NCBI RefSeq assembly: GCF_042647465.1
Contig: NZ_JBHRVN010000008.1
Length of the DNA: 64,000 nt
Origin: Wagnerdoeblera intermedia
Lineage (GTDB): Bacteria; Pseudomonadota; Alphaproteobacteria; Rhodobacterales; Rhodobacteraceae
Reading direction: 5' to 3' (one strand)
Part shown: piece after piece, positions 1 through 8,937 of the stretch
Numbering within the stretch: the first letter of the stretch is position 1
Layout of the letters: the number at the start of each line of letters is the position of its first letter
Notes under the pieces: model-generated
Databases searched by the model: none
The model's input: the letters and a program-made list of their open reading frames with translations, nothing else
Told to the model about the DNA's origin: nothing
Program-made: the position numbers and the translations under genes

Positions 1-1502
1 CGGTCTTTACCGTGGGCGATCAGCTGGCCGAAGTTCTGATGCTGCATGAGGGCATGTCGAAGTCTGAGGCCCTGGCGGAAGCCGAGCGGCTTTTGACCCT
101 GGTGCGGCTGCCCGATGCGAAGGGGCTGATTACGCGCCATCCGCATCAGCTGTCGGGCGGGATGCGCCAGCGGGTGATGATCGCCATGGCGCTCGCCTGC
201 CGGCCGAAACTGCTGATCGCTGATGAGCCGACGACCGCGCTTGACGTGACGGTGCAGGCCCAGATCCTCACGATCATGAAGGAACTGCAGGCCGAGCTTG
301 GCATGGCGATGATTTTCATCACCCATGACATGGGCGTGGTGGCAGAAATGGCCGATGACGTGGTGGTCATGTGGAAGGGCCGCAAGGTCGAAGAAGGCCC
401 GGTCGAAGAGGTCTTTGCCAGCCCCAAACACCCCTATACCCGTGCGCTCCTCTCGGCGGTCCCGAAACTCGGGTCGATGACCGGACAGCCCTTCCCGCTG
501 CGCGAGCAGCTGACCATTCTGGAAGACGGTGCGCCGAAACTGGTGGGCGAGAACCGCGCCCAGGACACCGCGCGCTATGACCAAAAGCCGGTGCTGGAAG
601 TCCGCGATCTGCTGGTGCGCTTTGACATCAAAAAGAACTTCTGGGGCAAGGCGACCCATCGCCTCTCAGCCGTCAATCACGTGAGCTTTGACATTTACCC
701 CGGCGAAACCCTCGCGCTGGTGGGGGAATCCGGCTCCGGCAAATCCACCATCGGCCGCACGATCCAGCAGTTGCAAAAAGCCGTCTCGGGCGAGATCCGC
801 TTTGGCGGCCGCAGCCTCTCAGAGATGAGCATGTCCGAGCGGCACAATCTGCGCCGCGACGTGCAATATATCTTCCAGGACCCCTTTGCCTCGCTCGATC
901 CGCGCAAAACCGTGGGCTATTCGATTGCCGAGCCGATCCGCACCCATGGCCTTCTGGACAATGACCGCGCCATCAACGCCCGTGTGGGCGAATTGCTGGA
1001 GCGCGTGGGCCTGCAGCCCGCCATGGCCTCGCGCTATCCGCATGAGTTCTCCGGCGGGCAGCGCCAGCGGGTCTGCATTGCGCGGGCGCTGTCGTCAAAA
1101 CCGCGCCTGATTATCGCCGATGAGGCGCTGTCGGCCCTCGATGTCTCGGTTCAGGCCCAGGTGATTAACCTCTTTATGGATCTGCAGAAGGATGAGGGGC
1201 TGTCTTATCTCTTCATCAGCCACGACATGGCGGTGGTGGAGAAGATGAGCCACCGGGTCGCGGTGCTTTATCTGGGCCAGATCATGGAGTTGGGCTCACG
1301 CGCCCAGGTCTTTGAGGACACCCGTCACCCCTATACAAAGCGGCTTTTGTCGGCGGTGCCGGTGGCTGATCCGCGCCTTCGCGGCCCACGCGTGATGCTG
1401 GAAGGCGAAATCCCCTCGCCCGTCCGCCCCGTCGGCCAGGAGCCGAAAGTGCTGCCTTTGCAGGAAGTGGCTCCCGGCCATTTCGTTGCCGCCACAGAAT
1501 AA
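1..1502 (+). CDS. Dipeptide-type ABC importer, fused double ATPase (5' end cut by window)
   Basis: This protein energises import of peptides or similar solutes. The frame is open from base 3, and the first ATPase domain already lacks its Walker A, so the true start lies upstream of the window. Domain 1 shows the signature LSGGMRQRV and Walker B LLIADEPTTALD. A linker of about 60 residues leads to a complete second domain with Walker A GESGSGKST, Q-loop FQDP, signature FSGGQRQRV and Walker B LIIADEALSALD. It is a DppD-DppF (GsiA-like) fusion, which explains why only one ATPase gene accompanies the two permeases. It heads the visible part of an operon: the binding protein starts 22 bases after its stop. 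Assignment to the peptide/opine/nickel importer family is secure; the substrate is not. Confidence 0.93.
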   Translation, partial: VFTVGDQLAEVLMLHEGMSKSEALAEAERLLTLVRLPDAKGLITRHPHQLSGGMRQRVMIAMALACRPKLLIADEPTTALDVTVQAQILTIMKELQAELGMAMIFITHDMGVVAEMADDVVVMWKGRKVEEGPVEEVFASPKHPYTRALLSAVPKLGSMTGQPFPLREQLTILEDGAPKLVGENRAQDTARYDQKPVLEVRDLLVRFDIKKNFWGKATHRLSAVNHVSFDIYPGETLALVGESGSGKSTIGRTIQQLQKAVSGEIRFGGRSLSEMSMSERHNLRRDVQYIFQDPFASLDPRKTVGYSIAEPIRTHGLLDNDRAINARVGELLERVGLQPAMASRYPHEFSGGQRQRVCIARALSSKPRLIIADEALSALDVSVQAQVINLFMDLQKDEGLSYLFISHDMAVVEKMSHRVAVLYLGQIMELGSRAQVFEDTRHPYTKRLLSAVPVADPRLRGPRVMLEGEIPSPVRPVGQEPKVLPLQEVAPGHFVAATE

Positions 1503-1524
1503 CCAACAAATGGGAGTTTTCACC

Positions 1525-3054
1525 ATGGCACTGACCCTGAAGCTGAAGGTCGCAGCCGCAGCGCTGCTGCTGGCCAGCTCGGCCCTGACCGCTCCGGCCC
1601 TTGCCGCCGGCAAGCTGACCGTTTCTTCGCCGCAGGATCCCGGCTCCTGGGACCCGATTGACACCTTCCTGGTGAACTGGGCCTCGGCTGCGACCAATAT
1701 CTTTGAGGGCCTGACCTATCGCGGCCCGGATATGAAACTGGTCCCCGGTCTGGCGGAGTCCTGGGAAGAGCTGGATGAGGGCAAGCGGCTGCGCTTCAAG
1801 CTGCGCCAGGGTGTCAGCTTCCACAACGGCGAGCCCTTCAACGCCGAAGCCGTGAAATTCACCTTTGAGCGTCTGCTCGGTGAAGAAGGGGGCAAAGGCC
1901 CGCAACGCTCAAACTACACCGCGATTGAAGCGGTTGAGATCGTTGACGAATTCACCGTCGATCTGAAGCTTTCGCGCCCCGATCCGGTGCTGCTGACCAA
2001 GCTTGCAGGCTATGGCGCCATGATCGTGCCGCCGAAATATATCACCGAGAAAGGTGATGAGCATTTCAACCTGAACCCCGTTGGCACCGGCCCCTTCAAA
2101 GTCGTCGGCTATGAGCCGAAAGTGGCGCTGAAGATGGAAGCTTTCGCTGACTATCACGGCGATAAGGCGAAGATCTCGGAGCTGGAGTTCCGCTTCATCA
2201 CCGAGCCTGCGACCGCTGTGGCCGAACTTCAGGCCGGCCGCGTCGATCTGGTGATCCCGCCGACCATCCCGGTCTCGATGATCCCGACCATCAAGGCTGA
2301 CGAAAACCTTGAACTGGTCTCGACCGCGGGTCCGACCGTCTATGCGCTGCGCTATAACACCCGCGACGGCATCACCGCCGATCCGCGCGTGCGCAAAGCG
2401 CTGATCATGGCCGTCGATCGTGAAACCATCGTCAAAGAGATCCTCGGCGGCGAAGCCGAAGTGATCGGCCAGTTCCAGGGCGCGCTGTCCTTTGGCTATG
2501 ATGAGACGCTGAAGCCGCTGCCTTTTGACCCCGAAGGCGCGAAAAAGCTTCTGGAAGAAGCCGGTGTGAAACCGGGCGCGACCATTGAGATCGACATTCG
2601 CGGCAATGACGCCACTTTTGGCGAAGTGACCCAGGCCGTGGCGGCTTATCTGTCGATGGTCGGCGTCAATGCCACCATCCGCCCGCATGAAACCAACACC
2701 CTGCTCAATGACATCGTGCCCCAGGGCAAAACCGGTGCCATGTTCCAGCAGTCCTGGGGTGGCTGGACTTTTGACTACGACAACACCGCTTACTCGATGT
2801 ATCACTCGGGCGAGAAGTGGAACCCCTACGACTCCGACGCGGAGCTTGACAAACTTCTGGAAAGCCAGCGCCCGCTGACCGACCGCGCAGAGCGCGAAGT
2901 GATCCTGAAACAGATCGCCAATTACGCCGCCGAGCGCGCGCTGGAGATGCCGCTTTACAACCAGAACGCCATCTTCGGCATCAACAAGCGCGTCAAAAAC
3001 TTCACCCCCGTTCCGGACAGCCGCCTGCGCCTGAACGAAGTGGAAGTTGAGTGA
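1525..3054 (+). CDS. ABC importer substrate-binding protein, family 5 (DppA-like)
   Basis: This is the periplasmic binding protein of the first importer, 509 residues. It starts with a Sec signal peptide: Lys-rich n-region, hydrophobic core AAAALLLASSALT, and probable cleavage after ALAA. A GGAG at 1512 lies 9 bases before the ATG at 1525; an in-frame ATG at 1510 has no such site. The mature part has family-5 features: an early GSWDPIDTF segment, FHNGEPFNAEAVKFTFERL, and late NDIVPQGKTGAMFQQSWGG. It lies between the ATPase and permease genes. The family binds peptides, opines, glutathione or sugars. The downstream carboxypeptidase and 5-oxoprolinase genes suggest a pyroglutamyl or other short peptide, which is inference. 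Confidence 0.93.
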   Translation: MALTLKLKVAAAALLLASSALTAPALAAGKLTVSSPQDPGSWDPIDTFLVNWASAATNIFEGLTYRGPDMKLVPGLAESWEELDEGKRLRFKLRQGVSFHNGEPFNAEAVKFTFERLLGEEGGKGPQRSNYTAIEAVEIVDEFTVDLKLSRPDPVLLTKLAGYGAMIVPPKYITEKGDEHFNLNPVGTGPFKVVGYEPKVALKMEAFADYHGDKAKISELEFRFITEPATAVAELQAGRVDLVIPPTIPVSMIPTIKADENLELVSTAGPTVYALRYNTRDGITADPRVRKALIMAVDRETIVKEILGGEAEVIGQFQGALSFGYDETLKPLPFDPEGAKKLLEEAGVKPGATIEIDIRGNDATFGEVTQAVAAYLSMVGVNATIRPHETNTLLNDIVPQGKTGAMFQQSWGGWTFDYDNTAYSMYHSGEKWNPYDSDAELDKLLESQRPLTDRAEREVILKQIANYAAERALEMPLYNQNAIFGINKRVKNFTPVPDSRLRLNEVEVE

Positions 3055-3069
3055 TCTGAAATCATGCAG

Positions 3070-3092
3070 CCCTCCGGCACAGCGCCGGGGGG
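3070..3092 (+). promoter_or_regulatory. Intercistronic hairpin between binding-protein and permease genes
   Basis: CCTCCGGC and GCCGGGGG can pair around a short loop (one T-G wobble) in the 63-base gap after the binding-protein gene. There is no T-run, so it more likely stabilises the upstream mRNA or gives partial termination. This would favour binding protein over permeases, as is common in such operons. Confidence 0.4.
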
Positions 3093-3117
3093 CGGCCTTT
3101 GCCAATAAGGGTGTCCG

Positions 3118-4041
3118 ATGCTCGGCTTCATCTTAAAACGCTTTCTGCAGGCGGCCTTTGTGGTCGTGGCCGTCAGCCTCATCGTGGCGGTGGCCATCCG
3201 GATGACCGGAGACCCTGCGCTGATGATCTCGCAGAATGCCACCAATATCACCGAAGCCGATCTGATCAAAATCCGCGAGGGTCTGGGTCTGAACCAGCCC
3301 TTCTATCTGCAGTATCTCGACAGTCTGAAGGGTCTTCTGACCTGGGACTTCGGGCGCAGCTTCGTGGGCGGCACCCCGGTCAATCTGCTGGTCGAAAAGG
3401 CGCTGCCTGCCACGCTGATGCTGGCCTTTGCCTCGATGTTTGTCTCGATCGTCATCTCGATCCCGCTTGGGATCAAAGCGGCGGTGTCAAAAGGCAAATG
3501 GGCCGATCAGATGATCCGCATCTGCTCGCTGGTGGGGCTGTCGTTTCCGAACTTCTGGCTGGCGACCATGCTGGTTCTGCTTTTTGCCGTGACGCTGAAA
3601 TGGCTGCCGCCTTCGGGCATGAGCGGCTTTGAAAGCTTCATCATGCCCGCGCTGACCATGGGGGTGATCCTGACGGCCACCAATGTGCGTCTGGTGCGCA
3701 CCACCATGCTGGAGACGCTGTCGGCGCAATATGTGATGGTCGCCCGCGCCAAGGGTCTCTCAGAGAGCAAAGTTCTTTACAAACACGCGCTTCGCAACTG
3801 CGCCATTCCGCTGATCACCTATTTCGGGCTGCAGTTCGGCGGTCTTCTGGGTGGCATCGTGGTGATTGAGCGGGTCTTCAACTGGCCCGGCATGGGAACG
3901 CTGGCCTTTGATGCGGTCTCGGCGCGGGATTACCCGGTGCTGCAGGCCGTTATCATGATCCTGTCGCTGATGATTGTGGGTGTGAACCTGCTGGTCGATA
4001 TCGCCTATGGGCTGGTCGACCCCCGTATCCGGAAGGAATGA
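3118..4041 (+). CDS. ABC importer permease, DppB-like
   Basis: Inner-membrane subunit of the peptide-type importer, 307 residues, a usual length for DppB/OppB. It opens with the typical first membrane helix (MLGFILKRFLQAAFVVVAVSLIVAVAIRMTGDPA). The coupling-helix region reads ETLSAQYVMVARAKGLSESKVLYKHALRN, the EAA-loop form of this family, and the end DLAYGLVDPRIR-like (DIAYGLVDPRIRKE) is diagnostic. The next permease begins 3 bases after the stop, so the two are surely co-translated and form the transmembrane heterodimer. Confidence 0.94.
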   Translation: MLGFILKRFLQAAFVVVAVSLIVAVAIRMTGDPALMISQNATNITEADLIKIREGLGLNQPFYLQYLDSLKGLLTWDFGRSFVGGTPVNLLVEKALPATLMLAFASMFVSIVISIPLGIKAAVSKGKWADQMIRICSLVGLSFPNFWLATMLVLLFAVTLKWLPPSGMSGFESFIMPALTMGVILTATNVRLVRTTMLETLSAQYVMVARAKGLSESKVLYKHALRNCAIPLITYFGLQFGGLLGGIVVIERVFNWPGMGTLAFDAVSARDYPVLQAVIMILSLMIVGVNLLVDIAYGLVDPRIRKE

Positions 4042-4044
4042 GAG

Positions 4045-4890
4045 ATGTCGGCCGCAACCTCTTCGCTTTCGCGGTTTAAATCGCTGGAATTTATCCTGGG
4101 CAGCGTTCTGCTGGTGCTGATCGTGGGATCGGTGCTGCTGTCGCAGTGGCTCTTTGTGGATCCGACGAAAATCTCGCTCTCCGCCCGTCTGGTGGAGCCT
4201 TTCACACGTCCCGATCACCCCTTGGGCACCGATGCGCTTGGCCGCGATATTCTGGCCCGGGTGGCGGGCGGCGGCTGGATCTCGCTGAAGGTGGGCTTCA
4301 TCTCGGTCGCGGGATCAGTGGTCTTTGGCGTGGTGATGGGGCTTGTTGCGGGCTATTACCGCGGCTTCTGGGACATGCTGGTGATGCGCTTTGCCGATGT
4401 GCAGCTCGCACTGCCCTTCATCCTGCTGGCAATCACCTTTGTGGCCATCGTCGGCGGCTCGCTGACCAATACCATCATCCTGCTGATCGTGAGCCAATGG
4501 GTGCAATATGCCCGCCTCGTGCGCGCATCGGTGCTGTCGCTGCGGGAGCGCGAGTTTATTCTTTCCGCCAAAGCGATTGGTGTCTCGGATTTCGGCATCA
4601 TTCTGCGCCACATCCTGCCGAACCTGCTCGGGCCGGTGATCGTTTTGATGACGCTGAACGTGGCCAATAACATCCTGCTGGAAAGCTCGCTCACCTTCCT
4701 TGGTCTGGGTGTTGATCCGTCCATCCCCTCCTGGGGCGGCATGCTGGCGGAGGGGCGCACCTATCTGCAGACCGCCTGGTGGATCTCGGTCGTGCCGGGG
4801 ATGGCGACCCTTCTCACTGTGCTCGGCCTCAACCTCATGGGCGACTGGCTGCGCGATACACTTGATCCGACGGGGAGGACGAACCGGTGA
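4045..4890 (+). CDS. ABC importer permease, DppC-like
   Basis: Second inner-membrane subunit, 281 residues. After an N-terminal membrane helix comes the DppC hallmark HPLGTDALGRDILARV. The EAA region is RASVLSLREREFILSAKAIGVSDFGIILRHILPN, followed by ESSLTFLGLGVDPSIPSWGGML, which is nearly invariant in the family. It ends in GDWLRDTLDPTGR. Its stop overlaps the start of the carboxypeptidase gene (ATGA), so translation of importer and hydrolase is coupled. Confidence 0.94.
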   Translation: MSAATSSLSRFKSLEFILGSVLLVLIVGSVLLSQWLFVDPTKISLSARLVEPFTRPDHPLGTDALGRDILARVAGGGWISLKVGFISVAGSVVFGVVMGLVAGYYRGFWDMLVMRFADVQLALPFILLAITFVAIVGGSLTNTIILLIVSQWVQYARLVRASVLSLREREFILSAKAIGVSDFGIILRHILPNLLGPVIVLMTLNVANNILLESSLTFLGLGVDPSIPSWGGMLAEGRTYLQTAWWISVVPGMATLLTVLGLNLMGDWLRDTLDPTGRTNR

Positions 4891-6599
4891 TCCTTTTTGA
4901 AACCACGCTGCAACCGACCCTCGCCGCGCTGAAGCCCGCAGCCTCTGCGATTGAGACCTGGAGTTTCGATGACGCCGCCACCCGCCGCGCGGCAGAGGCC
5001 CGCTTTGCGGCCGCAGGCATCACCGCGCGCTGCCGGTCTGCCTATAAACCGCTCGTCTGCGCCTTTCGCGAAGAGATCGCGACTGAAGGCCTGATCGCGG
5101 CTGAGATTACCTACCCGGTTCATCCCGCCGCAGCGCCCCGCCGCTTTCTGCTGGAAAGCTATCCGCTGAGCGCGCTTTATCCTGAGACCGCCTTCACCTT
5201 CACCGCCGCTCCTGCGTCAGAGGAGATCCCGGCCTACCAGCTGCGCCTCACCTATCAGGACGGACGCAGCCTTGGGGCCAGCGTCCTCGCCCCCAACCGC
5301 CAACATAAGGACTATTCCGGCGGCATGGTTCTCTCGCCCTGCGGCTGGATGGTGCAGGAGGGGCGCGGCGCGGCACTTGAGACCGATTATGAGGCGCTTT
5401 TTCACAGCGCCATGACCGCGATTGAGGGCCATGACTGGGGCCAGGAGCCCTGTTTTGAAGAGCTGAACATCGCTGTCACCCATCCGGCAGGGGACGAAGA
5501 CCTGGGCTATGGCGATGAGGTCCTCTCGCTGGCTGAGGCGCTGCATGAGGATTTCTATTTCTCGCTGCTCGAATGTTTCCAGCGCCGTCTGGGCAAACCG
5601 GCAGGGGCACGCGATCTGCGTCCCGGTCAGATCGTGCCCGAGATCCGTCAGGGCGAAATGCCCTCGGTCCGGGTTGCGCTGCGTCCGCTTGAGGCGGTCT
5701 CGGTCTCGGATCACCTGCAGGATCTTGAAACCGCGGGCCGTGCGCTTTCACAGGTGCAGATTGCCCGCGAACTCAGCGCCATCCCCGGCGATGAGCTGAC
5801 CGCCCGCGCGGTCTCAGGCCGCAGCGTCACGGCGCACCATCACAAAGGCCGGGGCCGCAGCCTGATTATCTCGGCGGGCCAGCATGCCAATGAAACCTCC
5901 GCCCCGATCGGCTGTCTGCGCGCGGCGCAGGTGCTGGCAAAGCGCGGCGCGGAGTTCGTCATCTCGCCGCTGGAAAACCCCGATGGCTATGCGCTTCACC
6001 AGCGCCTCATCGCCGATAACCCGCGCCACATGCATCACGCTGCGCGTTATACCGCGCTTGGCGATGATCTTGAGTATCGCCACGAGGAGCCCTTCTTCGA
6101 AAAGGGCATCCGCATCTCCGCCGAAGCCGCCTGCCCCTCGCTTTTGCATGTCAACTGCCACGGCTATCCGGCCCATGAATGGACGCGGCCGCTGTCGGGT
6201 TATATCCCGCGCGGCTTTGAGATGTGGACGGTGCCGAAAGGCTTTTTCCTGATCCTGCGCCATCTGCCCGGCTGGGGGGCTGCCGCCCGCGCGCTGATGG
6301 AGCGGGTGACCCTGGCGCTCAATGACGTGCCCGGCCTTCGGGCCTATAACGAACGTCAGATTGCGCTGTTCAACATCCATGCCGGTGAGACCGGGTTTGA
6401 GATCCTGAACGGCTTTCCGGTGCTGATCGGTGAGGATCTGCGCCACAGCATCCCGCTGACGCTGATTACCGAATACCCCGATGAGACCGTCATGGGAGAT
6501 GCCCTCCGCGCCGGTCACGCCGCCCAACGCGCCACCGTGCTTGCCGCCCATGAGGCGCTGCAGGCACTGGATGAAGCGCTTTTTCCCCCTTTGTCGTGA
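4887..6599 (+). CDS. M14-family zinc carboxypeptidase-like hydrolase
   Basis: A 570-residue predicted metallohydrolase without signal peptide. The zinc ligands of the M14 fold are visible: H333-A-N-E336 (HxxE, in GQHANETSAP) and a later His in HVNCHGYPAHEW (H421 or H425). The general base is probably E529 in LITEYPDET. About 310 N-terminal residues precede the catalytic domain and resemble nothing I can name. It is tucked between a peptide-type importer and the pxp genes with an ATGA overlap. It may trim C-terminal residues from imported peptides or act as an amidase/deacylase, as some M14 members do. Family confidence is good; substrate is inferred. Confidence 0.8.
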   Translation: MILFETTLQPTLAALKPAASAIETWSFDDAATRRAAEARFAAAGITARCRSAYKPLVCAFREEIATEGLIAAEITYPVHPAAAPRRFLLESYPLSALYPETAFTFTAAPASEEIPAYQLRLTYQDGRSLGASVLAPNRQHKDYSGGMVLSPCGWMVQEGRGAALETDYEALFHSAMTAIEGHDWGQEPCFEELNIAVTHPAGDEDLGYGDEVLSLAEALHEDFYFSLLECFQRRLGKPAGARDLRPGQIVPEIRQGEMPSVRVALRPLEAVSVSDHLQDLETAGRALSQVQIARELSAIPGDELTARAVSGRSVTAHHHKGRGRSLIISAGQHANETSAPIGCLRAAQVLAKRGAEFVISPLENPDGYALHQRLIADNPRHMHHAARYTALGDDLEYRHEEPFFEKGIRISAEAACPSLLHVNCHGYPAHEWTRPLSGYIPRGFEMWTVPKGFFLILRHLPGWGAAARALMERVTLALNDVPGLRAYNERQIALFNIHAGETGFEILNGFPVLIGEDLRHSIPLTLITEYPDETVMGDALRAGHAAQRATVLAAHEALQALDEALFPPLS

Positions 6600-6604
6600 G
6601 GTCT

Positions 6605-7372
6605 ATGTCCATGGCACAGATTGATCTGAACTCTGATCTTGGCGAAAGCTTCGGCCCCTGGCCGATGGGCGATGATGCCGCCATGCTGGCGATTGTCACC
6701 TCCGCCAATATTGCCTGCGGCTTTCATGCGGGCGACCCGGCGGGCATCCTGCGCACCCTGCGCGAGGCGGCAGTGCGTGGCGTGGCGGTGGGGGCGCATA
6801 TCGGTTACCGCGACCTCGCGGGTTTCGGGCGGCGCAATATGGCCGTGGGCTATGATGATCTTTTCGCCGAGACCATCTTTCAGATCGGCGCGCTTCAGGG
6901 GCTGGCGAAGGCTGCGGGCACCCGGGTCAGCTATGTCAAACCCCATGGCGCGCTTTACAACACCATCGCCCATGATGCGGCCCAGGCCTCGGCGGTCATC
7001 GCGGGGGTACTGGCCGTCGATCCCGCCCTGCCGCTGATGGCGCTTGCCGGAGCGCCGGTGGTGGCCCGGGCCCGCGATGCCGGGCTTCAGGTGATCTGCG
7101 AGGCTTTCGCCGATCGCGGCTACCTGCCCGACGGGCGTCTGGTGCAGCGCGGAACCCCCGGTGCCACCATTCACGATCCGGCGCTGATCGCCGCGCGCAT
7201 GCTGCGGCTGGCACGCGAAGGTGTGATTGAGGCCATCGACGGTCAGGACATCCGTCTTGAGGCGCAGTCGATCTGCGTGCATGGCGACAATCCCGCCGCC
7301 GTCGCCATCGCGCGGCAGCTGCGCGAGGATCTGGTGGCCGGCGGCATCGCGCTTCGGGCGGTCACCGGCTGA
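6605..7372 (+). CDS. pxpA: 5-oxoprolinase subunit A (LamB/YcsF family)
   Basis: Subunit of the ATP-dependent prokaryotic 5-oxoprolinase, which opens pyroglutamate to glutamate. The N-terminus IDLNSDLGESFGPWPMGDD and ANIACGFHAGDP is the family fingerprint and supplies the predicted active-site Asp/His residues. VKPHGALYN and DRGYLPDGRLVQRG follow. The usual length is about 250 residues. The frame also opens at GTG 6596 and ATG 6611; all place the start at the end of the carboxypeptidase gene. The stop shares one base with the start of the pxpB-pxpC fusion, so the complete complex is made from one message. Confidence 0.93.
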   Translation: MSMAQIDLNSDLGESFGPWPMGDDAAMLAIVTSANIACGFHAGDPAGILRTLREAAVRGVAVGAHIGYRDLAGFGRRNMAVGYDDLFAETIFQIGALQGLAKAAGTRVSYVKPHGALYNTIAHDAAQASAVIAGVLAVDPALPLMALAGAPVVARARDAGLQVICEAFADRGYLPDGRLVQRGTPGATIHDPALIAARMLRLAREGVIEAIDGQDIRLEAQSICVHGDNPAAVAIARQLREDLVAGGIALRAVTG

Positions 7373-8934
7373 TGTCGGGCCTGAGGCTTCTCGCCGCCGG
7401 GGACCGCGCGCTTCTGGCCGAGACCGGAAGCCTTGAGACTGCGCTCGCCCTTCTGGATCATCTCCAGGCAGAGCCGCCCGAGGGGATTGTCGATCTGATC
7501 CCCGCCGCGCAGACGGTGCTTTTGCGCTTCGATCCCCTGCGCACCAGCGCAGCGGCACTCTCGGCGCATTTGCAAACCCTTGATCTGACACCCCGCGCGG
7601 CCCGCAGCGGGCGGCAGATTGAGATCCCGGTGCTCTATGACGGCGAGGATCTTGGCACCGTGGCCGATCACCTTGGCCTGACGGTGGCCGGGTTGATTGC
7701 GCGGCACCAGGCGGCGGAGTTTACCGTGGCCTTCAGCGGCTTTGCGCCGGGCTTTGCCTATCTCAAATGCAGCGATCCCGGCCTGCGCGTGCCGCGCCGT
7801 CAAAGCCCGCGGGTGAAGATCCCCGCCGGATCCGTCGCCCTGGCCGGGGACTTCGGCGGGGTCTATCCCTCTGACAGCCCCGGCGGCTGGCAGCTTCTGG
7901 GGCGCACGCCGCTGAAAATGTGGGACCTGAGCCGGGAACAGCCCGCCCTGCTGGCCCCGGGCGATCGGGTGCAGTTCCGCGCCATCGAGACCTTCCCCGC
8001 CTCTGCGGGCGAGCCCTCCGACGAGGAAAGCAGACTGCCCGGAAGTCTGCACCTGACCCGCTGCGACCGCGCGGTGAGCCTGCAGGATTTCGGCAGGCCC
8101 GGCCTTGCCGGACAGGGCATCTCAGCCGCAGGGGCAATGGACCGCCGCGGGCTCGCGCAGGCCAATCTCGCGCTCGGCAATGCGCCCGACTGCCCCGCGC
8201 TTGAGATCACCTTCGGCGGGGTGCAGCTGACGGTCACAGAACCTCTGACCCTCGCGCTTGGCGGCGCGCCCTGCCCGCTCAGGATCCGCCGCAGCGACGG
8301 TACAGTGATCTCTGCCGATCCTTCACAGCCCCTGGCCCTCGATCCGGGCGAAAGCCTGAGCATCGGCACGCCGCCGCGCGGGGTTTACAGCTATCTCGCA
8401 CTGCGGGGCGGCTTTGCTGTGCGCCCGACGCTCGGCTCCGCCTCCTGGGACAGCCTTGCAAAACTCGGACCACCGCCCCTCGGGGCCGGAGACAGCCTGC
8501 AGCCCGCCCATGCCCGCGCCGCCAGCACCGGCGCGCAGCCCCCGCGCGGCCTGCCTGCAGCGGGAGAGGTGATCTCACTCGACATCATCCCCGGCCCCCG
8601 CGAGGACTGGTTCACCGATGAGGGGCTGGCCCGTCTCACCTCTCAGAACTGGCAGGTGACGGCGGAAAGCAACCGCAGCGGCAAGCGCCTCTTCGCAGAA
8701 CTGCCGCTGATACGGCGCGATAAGGCAGAGCTGCCGTCAGAAGGCACGGTGCCCGGCGCGATCCAGGTGCCGCATTCCGGCCAGCCGGTGCTGTTTCTGG
8801 CCGATCACCCGCTGACCGGGGGCTATCCGGTCATTGCGGTCATCGCTTCGCATCATCTCGATCTTGCGGCCCAGGTCCCGCCCGGGGCCTTCATCCGCTT
8901 CCATCCGATCCCCAGCCCTTTGCAGAAAGGCTGA
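7372..8934 (+). CDS. Fused 5-oxoprolinase subunits B and C (KipI-KipA fusion)
   Basis: A 520-residue fusion of two proteins usually encoded separately. Residues about 1-215 are PxpB/KipI-like (GFAPGFAYLKCSDPGLRVPRR, DSPGGWQLLGRTPLKMWD). Residues about 225-520 are PxpC/KipA-like, annotated in many genomes as biotin-dependent carboxyltransferase (LQDFGRPGLAGQGISAAGAMD, EITFGGVQL, late HPLTGGYPVIAVI). Together with PxpA they cleave 5-oxoproline using ATP. The same KipI-KipA pair forms the middle of urea carboxylase, which matters because a biotin carboxylase gene follows 3 bases later. The fusion is known in other bacteria and looks intact. Confidence 0.9.
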   Translation: MSGLRLLAAGDRALLAETGSLETALALLDHLQAEPPEGIVDLIPAAQTVLLRFDPLRTSAAALSAHLQTLDLTPRAARSGRQIEIPVLYDGEDLGTVADHLGLTVAGLIARHQAAEFTVAFSGFAPGFAYLKCSDPGLRVPRRQSPRVKIPAGSVALAGDFGGVYPSDSPGGWQLLGRTPLKMWDLSREQPALLAPGDRVQFRAIETFPASAGEPSDEESRLPGSLHLTRCDRAVSLQDFGRPGLAGQGISAAGAMDRRGLAQANLALGNAPDCPALEITFGGVQLTVTEPLTLALGGAPCPLRIRRSDGTVISADPSQPLALDPGESLSIGTPPRGVYSYLALRGGFAVRPTLGSASWDSLAKLGPPPLGAGDSLQPAHARAASTGAQPPRGLPAAGEVISLDIIPGPREDWFTDEGLARLTSQNWQVTAESNRSGKRLFAELPLIRRDKAELPSEGTVPGAIQVPHSGQPVLFLADHPLTGGYPVIAVIASHHLDLAAQVPPGAFIRFHPIPSPLQKG

Positions 8935-8937
8935 ACC